Origin: Streptomyces sp. HPF1205
GTDB taxonomy: Bacteria > Actinomycetota > Actinomycetes > Streptomycetales > Streptomycetaceae
NCBI RefSeq assembly: GCF_020400825.1
Contig: NZ_JAINVH010000026.1
Span: 1 to 64,000 of the forward strand
Length of the DNA: 64,000 nt
Direction of reading: 5' to 3'
The position numbers and the translations under genes were made by a program. Below are positions 15,446 to 24,052 of the stretch, in pieces. Numbering within the stretch: the first letter of the stretch is position 1; every line of letters begins with the position of its first letter. The notes under the pieces were generated by a model, which was given only the letters and a program-made list of their open reading frames with translations, ran no database searches and was not told where the DNA came from.

Positions 15446-16330
15446 ATGCCCCGCCGCCCGTGGCACAGGACCGCCGTCCGCACCGCCGTCGCCGCCCTCG
15501 CCGCGGCCGGCCTGCTGACGGCCGCGGGGCTGGGCTCCACCGCCCGGGCCACCGGCGAGTGGCGGCAGACCGGCAGCGGCCTGCAGAGCAGTCTCGGCGC
15601 CGGTGAGGGCGTCACCACGGTCCAGCGGCCGGGAGGCGGCGAACGCGTGCTGTACCGGGGGGTGGCGTCGATCCCGCCCGCCCTCCGGCTGCGCGGCTGG
15701 AGCCACATCGGCGACCCGGACTCCGCCCGCGGCTACGTCGTCGACGCCTACCAGAGCCGCGGGGCCGCGCCCACCCGCAAGATGTTCCGGGTCACCACGC
15801 CGTCGGGCCGCTCGTACGAGTACACGCACACCCTGGCGCCCGGCGAGATGTACAACAACTCCTTCGCCGCGGTCTCCCCCGACACCCGCTGGATGGTGGC
15901 CGGCGAGTGGGGCGTCATGGACCACCTGCAGGTCTACCCCACGCCTCTGCTCAACCCGGCGACCGCCCGCACCGGTGGCGGCCTCGCCCTGAGCGGCCTG
16001 GTCCGCCTGGACAAGCCGGTCGGGAACGTCCAGGGCTGCGACTTCGTCACCGCCACCGAGCTGGTGTGCGCCTCGGACGACTCCTCCCTCGCGTACTTCC
16101 CCGAGGACAAGCCGCTGCTGCGGATCGACCTGGAGCACCCGCTGTCGGGCGGCGACGTCGCCGGGCACGTCACGGACCTGGGCCCGATCCCGCAGGACAG
16201 CGAGTGCGCGGGCGCGTCGGAGGCGGAGGGCGTGGACTACGACGCCACGACCGGGGTGCTGCGGGTGGAGATGATCCAGCCGTCGGTGTGCGCGGCCGTC
16301 ACCACGGTGTACCGGTTCCGCCGCGGCTGA
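15446..16330 (+). CDS. secreted hypothetical protein
   Basis: A 294-residue exported protein. ATG 15446 follows GAGGGAG. The signal peptide (MPRRPWHRTAVRTAVAALA, then AAGLLTAAGLGSTARAT) ends near an ARA-T site. The mature part has YTHTLAPGEMYNNSFAAVSPDTRWMVAGEWG-like strands and several Trp and Gly turns (DLQVYPTP, DKPVGNVQGCDFVT, CASDD), suggestive of a beta-propeller-like fold. Four Cys could form two disulfides. I do not recognise a named family and assign no function. It follows the DUF3152 gene by 93 bp on the same strand. Confidence 0.7.
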   Translation: MPRRPWHRTAVRTAVAALAAAGLLTAAGLGSTARATGEWRQTGSGLQSSLGAGEGVTTVQRPGGGERVLYRGVASIPPALRLRGWSHIGDPDSARGYVVDAYQSRGAAPTRKMFRVTTPSGRSYEYTHTLAPGEMYNNSFAAVSPDTRWMVAGEWGVMDHLQVYPTPLLNPATARTGGGLALSGLVRLDKPVGNVQGCDFVTATELVCASDDSSLAYFPEDKPLLRIDLEHPLSGGDVAGHVTDLGPIPQDSECAGASEAEGVDYDATTGVLRVEMIQPSVCAAVTTVYRFRRG

Positions 16331-16533
16331 GCGGGGGCGGCGGCCCCTGCCCGGCGCTCGGCGTCCGCCGCCATTGTGACGGGTCCGCCGCCCGGCACCT
16401 GGCGTCGGCCGCGCCCTGCGGCACCCGGCCCCTGGCGGAGTGGGCCCCCGCGACGCCGGTGTCCGCGACAATGGCGTCGGCGACGACCCCCGGCACCGGC
16501 CGGGGCCGGCCACAAGGTCTCGGGAGGCGCGGG

Positions 16534-17955
16534 ATGCGGTTCGGGCGGGCGCCGGGTGCCAAGCCGCTGCTTGGGCACTTCCTGGAACTGCGGCGCAGAC
16601 CGCTGGACTTCCTGGGGTCGCTGCCGGAGCACGGCGACCTCGTGGAGATCCGGCTCGGGCCGCGCCCCGCCTACATGCTGTGCCATCCGGAACTGGCGCA
16701 CCGCGTCCTCACCGACTTCCGCGGCTTCGACCGCACGGGACCGGTGTACGACCGGGTGCGGCTGGCGATGGGCAACGGCCTGGCCACCGCCCCGTACCGG
16801 GACCACCGCAGGCAGCGGCTGGTCATGCAGCCGGCGTTCCGCCACGAGCACCTGCGCGGCTACGTGGGGGTGATGCGGCAGGAGGTCGCGGCCACGATGG
16901 CCGGCTGGGGCGACGGGGACGTCGTGGACATGGTCGCGGCGATGTTCGAGCTCACCACGGGCGTGGCGCTCAAGTCGCTGTTCTCGGCGCGGATCGGCGC
17001 ACGGGAGGCGGACGAGTTGCGCGCGGCCTTCGACGTCTTCCTGCGCGGCATCTACACCCGCGCGGCGCTCCCGGCGGCGGGGCGGCTGCCCACGCCCGCC
17101 AACCGCCGCTACGAGAAGGCACTCGCCCGCTGGCGCGGCCAGGTCGAGCGGCTCATCGCGGAGTACGGCCGACCCGGCGCCGACGACCCGGGTGGCGACC
17201 GGGCCGGATACCAAGGCGGCGGCCAGGACAGCGGCCGGGGCGGCGACCTGATGTCCCGGCTGCTGGCGGCGCGCGACGAGGACGGGCGGGCGATGCCGCC
17301 CGAGGAGCTGTCCGACCAGGTCGCGGTGCTGCTGCTGGCCGGTGGCGAGACCACGTCGGCGGCCGTGGTGTGGGCGATGCACCTGCTGGCCGGGCACCCC
17401 GGTGTCCGCGCCGCGCTCCACGCGGAGGTCGACACGGTCCTCGGTGGGCGAACGGCCGGCTGGGAGCACCTGCCGCGACTGGACCTGACCGGCCGCGTGG
17501 TGAAGGAGGCGCTGCGGCTGTACCCGCCAGCCTGGGTGACCGTCCGTACGGCCGTGCGGGAGACCAGCCTGGCCGGCCGGACCCTGCCGACCGGCAGCAT
17601 GGTGCTGTTCAGCCCGTACGTCCTGCACCGCAGGGGCGACTTCCATGCCGGGCCGGACGAGTTCGACCCGGACCGGTGGCTGGACGGCGCGGGCCCGGGC
17701 GCCGGCCACCGCGGCGCCTACCTGCCGTTCGGGGCGGGCGCCACCAAGTGCCTCGGCCAGGAGTTCGGCGAGGCGGAGGCCACGGTCGTCCTGGCCTCGG
17801 TCGCCGCCCGATGGGAGCTGACGCCGGTGGGCGGGCCGGTCGCGCCGTCGGCGCGGGCGGTGCTCGTGCCCAAGGCGTACCCCGTGCGGCTCGCCCGGCG
17901 GGGCGCGTCCGCGGCCGAGGCGTCACTCGACGGGGGTGAGCGCCACTCCGCGTGA
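16534..17955 (+). CDS. cytochrome P450
   Basis: A 473-residue soluble P450; ATG 16534 follows GGGAGG at 16522-16527. Diagnostic elements in order: C-helix QPAFRHEHL, I-helix LLLAGGETTSAAVVW, K-helix ExxR (KEALRLYPPAW), FDPDRW, and the heme-thiolate loop FGAGATKCLGQEF. The architecture is nearer to the pentalenene-oxygenase/CYP102-like branch than to the small CYP105-type class. It needs a ferredoxin and reductase, none encoded here. No terpene synthase or polyketide genes are adjacent, so a stand-alone hydroxylase of unknown substrate is the best reading. A weak hairpin (CCGCCGG 17957-17963 with CCGGCGG 17981-17987) follows the gene. Confidence 0.88.
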   Translation: MRFGRAPGAKPLLGHFLELRRRPLDFLGSLPEHGDLVEIRLGPRPAYMLCHPELAHRVLTDFRGFDRTGPVYDRVRLAMGNGLATAPYRDHRRQRLVMQPAFRHEHLRGYVGVMRQEVAATMAGWGDGDVVDMVAAMFELTTGVALKSLFSARIGAREADELRAAFDVFLRGIYTRAALPAAGRLPTPANRRYEKALARWRGQVERLIAEYGRPGADDPGGDRAGYQGGGQDSGRGGDLMSRLLAARDEDGRAMPPEELSDQVAVLLLAGGETTSAAVVWAMHLLAGHPGVRAALHAEVDTVLGGRTAGWEHLPRLDLTGRVVKEALRLYPPAWVTVRTAVRETSLAGRTLPTGSMVLFSPYVLHRRGDFHAGPDEFDPDRWLDGAGPGAGHRGAYLPFGAGATKCLGQEFGEAEATVVLASVAARWELTPVGGPVAPSARAVLVPKAYPVRLARRGASAAEASLDGGERHSA

Positions 17956-18387
17956 GCCGCCGGGTGCGGGGTCGCCTTTACCGGCGGTGATCGGGCGACA
18001 CACATCGAGCGCATCGGGACATTCCAGGCACTCGGGTGGTACCGCGCACGGACGGACACCGGGACCCCGGCCCGGTCCGCGCGCCCGGGGTCGTCATGTC
18101 CCCGGCCATTGCGGCGGGTTGGCACCACGGTCATAATCCGGTACTCGGTAGGTAAAACGTTGAACCATGCCTTGTGTCGCCGTTCGGGGCGACATGCCCG
18201 GACATGGCGGCAGGTACGGGGGCGGTGATACGGGCCAGCCGCACAGCGCTGCCGCGACGGCCGGTCGTACGCGGGCAGCGGGACGCGCTCCGTACACATC
18301 CCGTACGCGATCCGCACGCGACGCGTTCGCGAGGGCGCGACGGGCGGGCGCGGAATCCGGGGCAAGGCGGGTTGGGGGGCGGTGCCG
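17956..18387. other. 432-bp intergenic region
   Basis: No supportable gene. Apart from the weak hairpin just after the P450 stop, the stretch has several degenerate CCGTACGCGATCCG-type repeats near 18285-18330. The promoter of the CATASP-like gene should lie at its right end, where G-rich GTTGGGGGGCGG serves as ribosome-binding region. Confidence 0.4.
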
Positions 18388-18711
18388 ATGGCCGGGGTCG
18401 ATGTACACGTTGTCCTGACCACGCTGGAGAACCTGGGCGGGTGGCGGATGCGGGACGACCGCGCCTGGTGGGAGGTCGGCACGGCGCTCGACGAACTGCG
18501 GGTGGCGGTCGACCGGGACGACAGGGACGCGCTGCGCGCGGCTCACCGGGCGCTGGCCTTCCTCACCCCGGGCGGCGCCCGCGCCGAGCCGGGCCCGGCC
18601 GGCATCCCGCCCCATCTGCGGGCCCAGCGCGACCTGCTGCTCAACGACCTCGCGGCGCTAGCGGCGGAGGAGGCCGCCGGGGACGTGCGGCACGGTGACA
18701 GTGGCCGGTGA
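18388..18711 (+). CDS. CATASP-like small protein (CATRA-associated), orphan
   Basis: A 107-residue protein from ATG 18388 (GTG 18382 is an alternative). The pattern VLTTLENLGGWRM..DRAWWEVGTALDELRVAVDRDD.DALRAAHRALA followed by a Pro-rich turn and PPHLRAQRDLLLNDLAAL matches my recollection of the CATRA-associated small protein family: a VL..L..W motif, a W..V..ALD.L..A helix and a final R..RN.L helix. CATRA systems are predicted caspase/TPR conflict systems. No CATRA core protein or caspase is nearby, so this copy is orphaned or works in trans. The family call is tentative. Confidence 0.5.
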   Translation: MAGVDVHVVLTTLENLGGWRMRDDRAWWEVGTALDELRVAVDRDDRDALRAAHRALAFLTPGGARAEPGPAGIPPHLRAQRDLLLNDLAALAAEEAAGDVRHGDSGR

Positions 18712-18814
18712 GACGCCCGGCGGACGGCCACCGCACGGCCCGGCCGCGAACCGCTCCGCCGCAGGCCGCGGGCCTTCGGCGCGCCTGCGGCGGCGTGTCA
18801 CCGTACGATCGCAG

Positions 18815-18884
18815 CGAGCCGTACGCGGCCGTACCGAGCCGTGCGCGGCCGGACGAAGGCGTGCCGAGCCGTACGAGGCCGTAT
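18815..18884 (+). repeat. 20-bp direct repeats before DUF427 gene
   Basis: CGAGCCGTACGCGGCCGTAC at 18815-18834 recurs as near-copies at 18835-18854 (2 changes) and 18865-18884 (2 changes), the last after a 10-bp half-length spacer. The array ends 25 bp before the DUF427 start, over its likely promoter. Confidence 0.8.
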
Positions 18885-18909
18885 CCGCTGCCGGACCGAG
18901 GAGAGCGAC

Positions 18910-19695
18910 ATGGCGGACGAAGGACGCAAGGAGCCCGCGCCGGACTATCCCGCGGCGATCGTCCCGGCCGGGCACGTGGAACCGGTGCCGCGGCGGATCC
19001 GTGCCTTCGCCGGCGGCCGGCCGGTGCTGGACACCCGGCGGGCGCGGTACGTGTGGGAGTGGCCGCCGTATCCGCAGTACAGCATTCCGCTGGAGGACCT
19101 GGACGGCGCCGAACTGGAGGACGAGGGGCACGAGGAGAAGCGGGCGCCCGGGACGGCCCGGCGGCACTCCCTGCGGGTGGGCGACGAGGTACGGGCGGGC
19201 GCCGCGTGGGTGTGGGGCGAGGACGCGGCCGACGGGCTGGCGGGCACGGTCCGCTTCGAGTGGGGCGCCCTGGACGCCTGGTTCGAGGAGGACGAGCAGG
19301 TCTTCGTCCACCCCCGCAACCCCTACACCCGGGTGGACGCCCTGCGCTCCGGCAGCCCCGTCCGGGTGGAGGTGGACGACGTGGTGCTGGCCGACGCGCC
19401 CTCGTGCGTCAAGGTCTTCGAGACCGGCCTGCCCACCCGCTACTACCTGGACCGCGTCCACCTCGACCTGAGCCGGCTCACGCCGAGCGACACCGTCACC
19501 GCCTGCCCGTACAAGGGCAACACCAGCGGGTACTGGTCCGCGCGCACCGCCCGCGGCACCCGCAAGGACATCGCCTGGGCCTACGATTTCCCCACCCGCC
19601 AGCTCCTGCCCATCGCGGGCCTCGTCGCCTTCTACAACGAGCGGGTCGATCTGTACGTGGACGGCGAACGGCTGCCCCGGCCTTCGCGGGACTGA
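18910..19695 (+). CDS. DUF427 domain protein (tandem repeat)
   Basis: A 261-residue cytoplasmic protein; GAGGAGAG precedes ATG 18910. It has two DUF427 repeats: about 25-120 (PVPRRIRAFAGGRPVLDTRRARYVWEW) and 145-250 (GSPVRVEVDDVVLADAPSCVKVFETGLPTRYYLDRVHLD, CPYKGNTSGYWSA, AYDFPTRQLLPIAGLVAFYNERVDLYVDG). DUF427 is a widespread beta-tent domain of unknown biochemistry; the CPYKG motif of the second repeat is the family hallmark. It lies 198 bp downstream of the CATASP-like gene. Confidence 0.85.
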   Translation: MADEGRKEPAPDYPAAIVPAGHVEPVPRRIRAFAGGRPVLDTRRARYVWEWPPYPQYSIPLEDLDGAELEDEGHEEKRAPGTARRHSLRVGDEVRAGAAWVWGEDAADGLAGTVRFEWGALDAWFEEDEQVFVHPRNPYTRVDALRSGSPVRVEVDDVVLADAPSCVKVFETGLPTRYYLDRVHLDLSRLTPSDTVTACPYKGNTSGYWSARTARGTRKDIAWAYDFPTRQLLPIAGLVAFYNERVDLYVDGERLPRPSRD

Positions 19696-19762
19696 CCGGC
19701 GGGCGGCGCCATGTCCGATTCGTTCAAGACCCCGGGGTCGCCGGACGCCTAGCGTGAGGGGC

Positions 19763-20179
19763 ATGACAGCGCACAGCACCTCACGCGGCACCGCTCCCCG
19801 GTTCGGCATGATCGGCCTGGTCGTCCGGGACATGGCGGCCTCGCTCGCCTTCTACCGGCGCCTGGGCGTCGAGATCCCCGAGGACGCCGACGCCCAGCCC
19901 CACGTGGACACCCTGCTGCCCGGCGGACTGCGCCTGGCCTGGGACACCGTCGACACCATCCGCTCGTTCGACCCCGACTGGTCGCCGGCCGTCGGCAGCC
20001 GGGTCTCGCTCGCCTTCGACTGCGGCTCCCCCGAAGGCGTCGACGCCGTCTACGCCGAGCTGACCGAGGCCGGGTACGAGGGCCGGCTGAAGCCGTGGGA
20101 CGCCTTCTGGGGCCAGCGGTACGCCACCCTCCACGACCCGGACGGCAACGGGGTCGACCTGTACGCGCCGAATACCTGA
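19763..20179 (+). CDS. VOC-family (glyoxalase/dioxygenase-fold) protein
   Basis: A 138-residue single-module protein. MIGLVVRDMAASLAFYRRLGVEIP and the C-terminal GQRYATLHDPDGNGVDLYAP are standard vicinal-oxygen-chelate half-modules with beta-alpha-beta-beta-beta folds. Functions in this family range from glyoxalase to drug binding; nothing specifies one here. ATG 19763 is preceded by TAGCGT and GAGGGG, so initiation could be leaderless or SD-driven. It converges on the AraC-type regulator, a gene pairing often seen in Streptomyces. Confidence 0.82.
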   Translation: MTAHSTSRGTAPRFGMIGLVVRDMAASLAFYRRLGVEIPEDADAQPHVDTLLPGGLRLAWDTVDTIRSFDPDWSPAVGSRVSLAFDCGSPEGVDAVYAELTEAGYEGRLKPWDAFWGQRYATLHDPDGNGVDLYAPNT

Positions 20180-20217
20180 CCCGCGCCGGGCCGCACCGGG
20201 GCCCTCGGCCCGCGCCT

Positions 20218-20904
20218 TCACCCGTCCAGCAGCTCGCTCAGGGGTACGCCCGCGAGGGACCTGACGTCCCGGGCGAGGTGGGGCTGGTCCGCGTAGCCGG
20301 CCGTGACGGCGACGGTCGCGAACGGCACGCCCCGCCGGGCCAGCGCCAGGGCGCGCTGGAGGCGCAGGACGCGGGCCAGGGTCTTGGGGCCGTAGCCGAA
20401 GGCGGCCTCGCAGCGGCGGCGCAGCTGGCGTTCGCCGAGGCCGGACCCGGCGGCGACGGAGGCGACCGGGTGCCCCGCGGACAAAGCGCGGGCCAGGCCG
20501 GCGGGGAAGGGGTCGGCGGGACCGGTGGCGCGGGCCCGGGCGACCGCCCACGCCTCAAGGGCGCCCGCGGGGTCGTCGGCGGCCCGCTCGGCCAGCCGCC
20601 GGACCGCCGCGGCGGGCCACAGGGCCTCCAGCGGCACCCGCTGGTCGCGGAGCTCGGCCGCGGGCACCCCCAGCAGCAGCGGCCCGGTCCCCGCGGCGAA
20701 CCGCAGTCCGGCGTACGACCCGGCGGCGCGCTCGTCGGCCACGTGGGCCACCGTGTCGGGGCCGGCGACCAGCAGCCGGCCCTCGTGCCAGATCAGGTCC
20801 ATGCAGCCGTCGGGCAGCACCCGGTAGCGCCCCGCGCTCTGTCCCCGCGTCCACAAGGTGACCGCGGGCACGCGCGCGGCCCGCTCCCGGTACCGGCCGT
20901 CCAT
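20218..20904 (-). CDS. AraC-family regulator with DUF6597-type N-domain
   Basis: A 228-residue regulator. The N-terminal half (YRVLPDGCMDLIWHEGRLLVAGPD..) is the DUF6597 sensor domain that precedes AraC helix-turn-helix modules in actinobacteria. The C-terminal half has the two HTH motifs: VASVAAGSGLGERQLRRRCEAAFGYGPKTLARVLRLQRAL and FATVAVTAGYADQPHLARDVRSLAGVPLSELL. ATG 20904 has GAGGGT very close upstream. The target is probably the converging VOC gene or the regulator itself. Confidence 0.85.
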   Translation of the reverse strand: MDGRYRERAARVPAVTLWTRGQSAGRYRVLPDGCMDLIWHEGRLLVAGPDTVAHVADERAAGSYAGLRFAAGTGPLLLGVPAAELRDQRVPLEALWPAAAVRRLAERAADDPAGALEAWAVARARATGPADPFPAGLARALSAGHPVASVAAGSGLGERQLRRRCEAAFGYGPKTLARVLRLQRALALARRGVPFATVAVTAGYADQPHLARDVRSLAGVPLSELLDG

Positions 20905-20920
20905 ACCCTCATGGTGCCCC

Positions 20921-22378
20921 TCACCGCTCGCCCTGGTCACCTTTCTCTCCCGGCCAGGGGCCGGGGATGCGCGGGGGCGCCGGCGGCAGCGGAGGGGGCG
21001 GCGGCGCGGCGCGTGGCGGCGCGGGCCGGTACGGCGGCCACGGCGGCGGAACGGGGGGCCCGGGCGGTGCCCCCTGGGAGCCGGGGCGCGGCCGCGGTCC
21101 GGCGGGCGGCCGACGGTGGGGAACCGGCTGCCCGTACCCACCGCGCGAGTCGTCCGGCGGGGCCGCGTGCGCCCCAGGGGGGCCGGGCAGGTGCGCCCGG
21201 CCCTGCCCGGCCGGGTCGTCCGGCGCGAGATCCTGCGGCCGGCGGGGGCGCAGCCGGGAGCGTACGTCGCGGTGCGGGAGGAAGTCCGCCCAGCGCTCGG
21301 GGTATTCGGCGGGCGGGTCGGCCGCGATGTCGCCGAGGGCCAGTTCGCCCGTGTCGTCTGCCGCGGCCGCGGCCTGGCGGGCGCGGCGGGCCGCCGCACG
21401 GGCGACGACCTCGGCGGCCACCGCCTCCTTGAGCCGGTCGTTCTCCTCGCGGGCCGCGGCGGTGGCCAGCGACGGCCACACCCGGTCCACGGCGGCGTTG
21501 ACGGCCGCGCCCACCAGCACGGCGAACGCCGACACGCCGATCCACAGCAGGACCGCGACCGGCGCGGCCAGCGACCCGTAGATCGTCGGGCCCTCCACCG
21601 CGTGCGTGAGGTAGATGCGCAGCACGAAGCTGCCGATCACCCACATCAGGACGGCGATGAGCGCGCCCGGCACGTCCTCGTACCAGGGCGCCCGTACCGG
21701 CACGGACACGTGGTAGAGGGTGGTCAGGAAGGCGACCGAGGCCACGAGGACGAACGGCCAGTACAGCACCTGGACGGTGACGGCCCCGCCGGGCACGAGG
21801 TGGGCCGCCGCGCTGGGCCCTGCGACTATCAGCGGCAGCACCGCCGCGCCCAGCACGAGCGCGACCACGTACAGCGCGAGGGACATCAGCCGGGTCCTGA
21901 CGATGCCGCGGCGGCCCTCCAGCCCGTACATGATCGTGATCGTGTCGACGAAGACGTTGACCGCGCGGCTGCCCGACCACAGGGCGATGAGGAAGCCGAG
22001 GGAGATCAGGTCGGGGCGGCGGCCGTGGAAGACGTCGTCCACGAGCGGCTTGACGAGCTGGTTGACGCCCTTGTCCGACAGGACGGTACTGGAGGCGGCG
22101 AGGATGTTGTGCCGGATGTGGTCGATGGTGTCCAGGCCGATGACGGTGTCGACGTAGCCGAGCGCGCCGACCAGTCCGAGCAGCAGCGGCGGCAGCGAGA
22201 GCAGGACGAAGAAGGCGGCCTCGGCGGCGAGGCCGGTGACCCGGTACTCCATGCAGGAGTCGACGGTGTCCTTCAGCAGCAGCCAGGCGACTTTGCGCGG
22301 TGAGACGTTCCGGTACAGGGCGCGCGCCCTGCGCCAGCGGCCCGGTCGCCGGTGGCTTCTTTCTTCTGCTGCTTGCAC
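20921..22378 (-). CDS. YihY/BrkB-family inner-membrane protein
   Basis: A 485-residue membrane protein with about six membrane segments between residues 50 and 300. Signature parts: SCMEYRVTGLAAEAAFFVLLSLPPLLLG, SGSRAVNVFVDTITIMYGLEGRRG, PGALIAVLMWVIGSFVLRIYL and YGSLAAPVAVLLWIGVSAFAVLVGAAVNA. The last 130 residues are a cytoplasmic Pro/Gly/Arg-rich tail. The family (formerly misnamed ribonuclease BN) has no settled function; membrane integrity or transport roles are suggested. GTG 22378 has no leader: a TAACGT box ends 6 bases upstream. It diverges from aidB with only 18 bp between start codons. Confidence 0.85.
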   Translation of the reverse strand: MQAAEERSHRRPGRWRRARALYRNVSPRKVAWLLLKDTVDSCMEYRVTGLAAEAAFFVLLSLPPLLLGLVGALGYVDTVIGLDTIDHIRHNILAASSTVLSDKGVNQLVKPLVDDVFHGRRPDLISLGFLIALWSGSRAVNVFVDTITIMYGLEGRRGIVRTRLMSLALYVVALVLGAAVLPLIVAGPSAAAHLVPGGAVTVQVLYWPFVLVASVAFLTTLYHVSVPVRAPWYEDVPGALIAVLMWVIGSFVLRIYLTHAVEGPTIYGSLAAPVAVLLWIGVSAFAVLVGAAVNAAVDRVWPSLATAAAREENDRLKEAVAAEVVARAAARRARQAAAAADDTGELALGDIAADPPAEYPERWADFLPHRDVRSRLRPRRPQDLAPDDPAGQGRAHLPGPPGAHAAPPDDSRGGYGQPVPHRRPPAGPRPRPGSQGAPPGPPVPPPWPPYRPAPPRAAPPPPPLPPAPPRIPGPWPGEKGDQGER

Positions 22379-22382
22379 CCCC

Positions 22383-22390
22383 TTACGTTA
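22383..22390. promoter_or_regulatory. shared bidirectional -10 element, two leaderless starts
   Basis: The plus strand reads TTACGTTA. It gives TACGTT (22384-22389) 7 bases before the aidB-like ATG at 22397, and on the minus strand TAACGT (22390-22385) 6 bases before the yihY GTG at 22378. Both genes can thus be read from one AT-rich core as leaderless messages; the -35 regions would lie inside the opposing genes. Geometry is seen directly, transcription is inferred. Confidence 0.55.
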
Positions 22391-22396
22391 GCTGGC

Positions 22397-24052
22397 ATGA
22401 CCACCCCCACTCACACGGTGACGAATCAGCCTCCGCCCCTGGTCGGCCATGACGTGTACCGCACCGACGCCGTGCTGACCGAGGCCGTCGCGCGGCACGC
22501 GGACCGCTCCCGGCAGGCGGAGATCGACCGGGAGCTGAGCGAACTGGGCGTCTCGGCCGGCTCGGCCCAGGCACAGCGCTGGGCCGAGGAGTCGAACACC
22601 TACGGGCCGGTGCTGCGCACCCACGACCGGTACGGCAACCGCATCGACGAGGTCGACTTCCACCCCTCCTGGCACCGGCTGCTCGGGCACGCGGTGAGCT
22701 CGGGCCTGACCGACGCCTGGTCGCGGCCCGACGGGCACCTGCGGCGGGCCGCCGGGTTCCTGGTGTGGTCGCAGGCCGAGGCCGGGCACGGCTGCCCGGT
22801 GTCGATGACCCACGCCGCGGTGCCCGCGCTGCGCGCCGACCCCGAGCTGGCCGCCGAATGGGAGCCGCGGCTGGGCGCGCACACCTACGACCCGCAGCTG
22901 CTGCCGCCCGGCCGCAAGCCCAGCGCGCTGTTCGGGATGGGCATGACGGAGAAACAGGGCGGCTCCGACGTGCGCGCGAACACCACGCGGGCCGAACCGC
23001 TCGCGGAGCCGGGGACGTACGCGCTGACCGGGCACAAATGGTTCTGCTCCGCGCCGATGTCGGACGGCTTCCTGGTGCTGGCCCAGGTGCCGGAAAGCAG
23101 CCGCGGGGGCGGCGGGCTCACCTGCTTCCTGCTGCCGCGGGTCCTTCCCGACGGCACGCGCAACGTGTTCGCGATCCAGCGGCTGAAGGACAAGCTGGGC
23201 AACCGCTCCAACGCCTCCTCGGAGGTGGAGTTCCAGGGCACCTGGGCGCGCCGGGTCGGCGAGGAGGGCCGCGGCGTGGCCACCATCATCGGCATGGTCG
23301 CGGCGACCCGGCTGGACTGCGCGCTGGGGTCGGCGGCGCTGATGCGGCAGGCGGTGGCGCAGGCGGTGCACCACGCGACGTACCGCAGCGCGTTCGGCGG
23401 GCCGCTGGTCGACAAGCCGCTCATGCGCAACGTGCTGGCCGACATGGCGCTGGAGTCGGAGGCGGCCACCACGACCGCGATGCGCCTGGCGGCCGCCTAC
23501 GACGCGGACACCGAGCAGGAGCGGGCGCTGCGGCGGCTCGCGGTGGCCGTCACCAAGTTCTGGGTCACCAAGCGGTGTCCGGCGCTGGTGGCCGAGGCGC
23601 TGGAGTGCCTGGGCGGCAACGGCTACGTGGAGGAGTCGGGGATGCCCCGCCTCTTCCGCGAGTCGCCGCTGAACTCGGTGTGGGAGGGTTCGGGCAACGT
23701 CCAGGCGCTCGACGTCCTGCGCGTGCTCCAGCGCGAGCCGCAGGCGCTGAACGCCTTCCTGGGCGAGCTGGGCCTGGCGCGCGGCGCCGACCACCGTCTC
23801 GACGCGGCGGTCAAGGACCTGCTGGGCGAGCTCGCCGACCTCGACGGCATCGAAGGCCGGGCCCGGCGCGTCGTGGAGCGTATGGCGCTGGTCCTGCAGG
23901 GCTCGCTGCTGGTGCGCTTCGCCCCGCCCGCCGTCGCCGACGCCTTCTGCGCCTCGCGGCTGGGCGGCGAATGGGGCGCGGTGTTCGGCACCCTGCCGTC
24001 CGGCCTGGACCTGGCGTCGGTCGTGGAGCGCGCGCGACCGGTGGCCCGCTGA
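22397..24052 (+). CDS. aidB: AidB-like acyl-CoA dehydrogenase
   Basis: A 551-residue flavoprotein closely following E. coli AidB along its length: the N-terminal HTVTNQPPPLVGHDVYRTD, GMGMTEKQGGSDVRANTTRAE, GHKWFCSAPMSD, RLKDKLGNRSNASSEVEF, R.DCALGSAALMRQA, ECLGGNGYVEESGMPRLFRE and NSVWEGSGN are all retained. AidB belongs to the adaptive response to alkylation; it binds FAD and DNA and is thought to shield promoters or inactivate alkylating agents. No ada or alkA gene is nearby. ATG 22397 is chosen over an in-frame upstream ATG at 22352 because of a -10 element 7 bases before it. It shares the promoter core with yihY. Confidence 0.9.
   Translation: MTTPTHTVTNQPPPLVGHDVYRTDAVLTEAVARHADRSRQAEIDRELSELGVSAGSAQAQRWAEESNTYGPVLRTHDRYGNRIDEVDFHPSWHRLLGHAVSSGLTDAWSRPDGHLRRAAGFLVWSQAEAGHGCPVSMTHAAVPALRADPELAAEWEPRLGAHTYDPQLLPPGRKPSALFGMGMTEKQGGSDVRANTTRAEPLAEPGTYALTGHKWFCSAPMSDGFLVLAQVPESSRGGGGLTCFLLPRVLPDGTRNVFAIQRLKDKLGNRSNASSEVEFQGTWARRVGEEGRGVATIIGMVAATRLDCALGSAALMRQAVAQAVHHATYRSAFGGPLVDKPLMRNVLADMALESEAATTTAMRLAAAYDADTEQERALRRLAVAVTKFWVTKRCPALVAEALECLGGNGYVEESGMPRLFRESPLNSVWEGSGNVQALDVLRVLQREPQALNAFLGELGLARGADHRLDAAVKDLLGELADLDGIEGRARRVVERMALVLQGSLLVRFAPPAVADAFCASRLGGEWGAVFGTLPSGLDLASVVERARPVAR

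Noticed and set aside
16534-17955. P450 as part of a secondary-metabolite cluster
   Set aside because: No synthase, tailoring or resistance genes lie near it; flanking genes are a secreted protein and a CATASP-like gene.
18167-18418. Small plus-strand frame upstream of the CATASP-like gene
   Set aside because: No ribosome-binding site, no codon-position bias and overlap with the better-supported gene.
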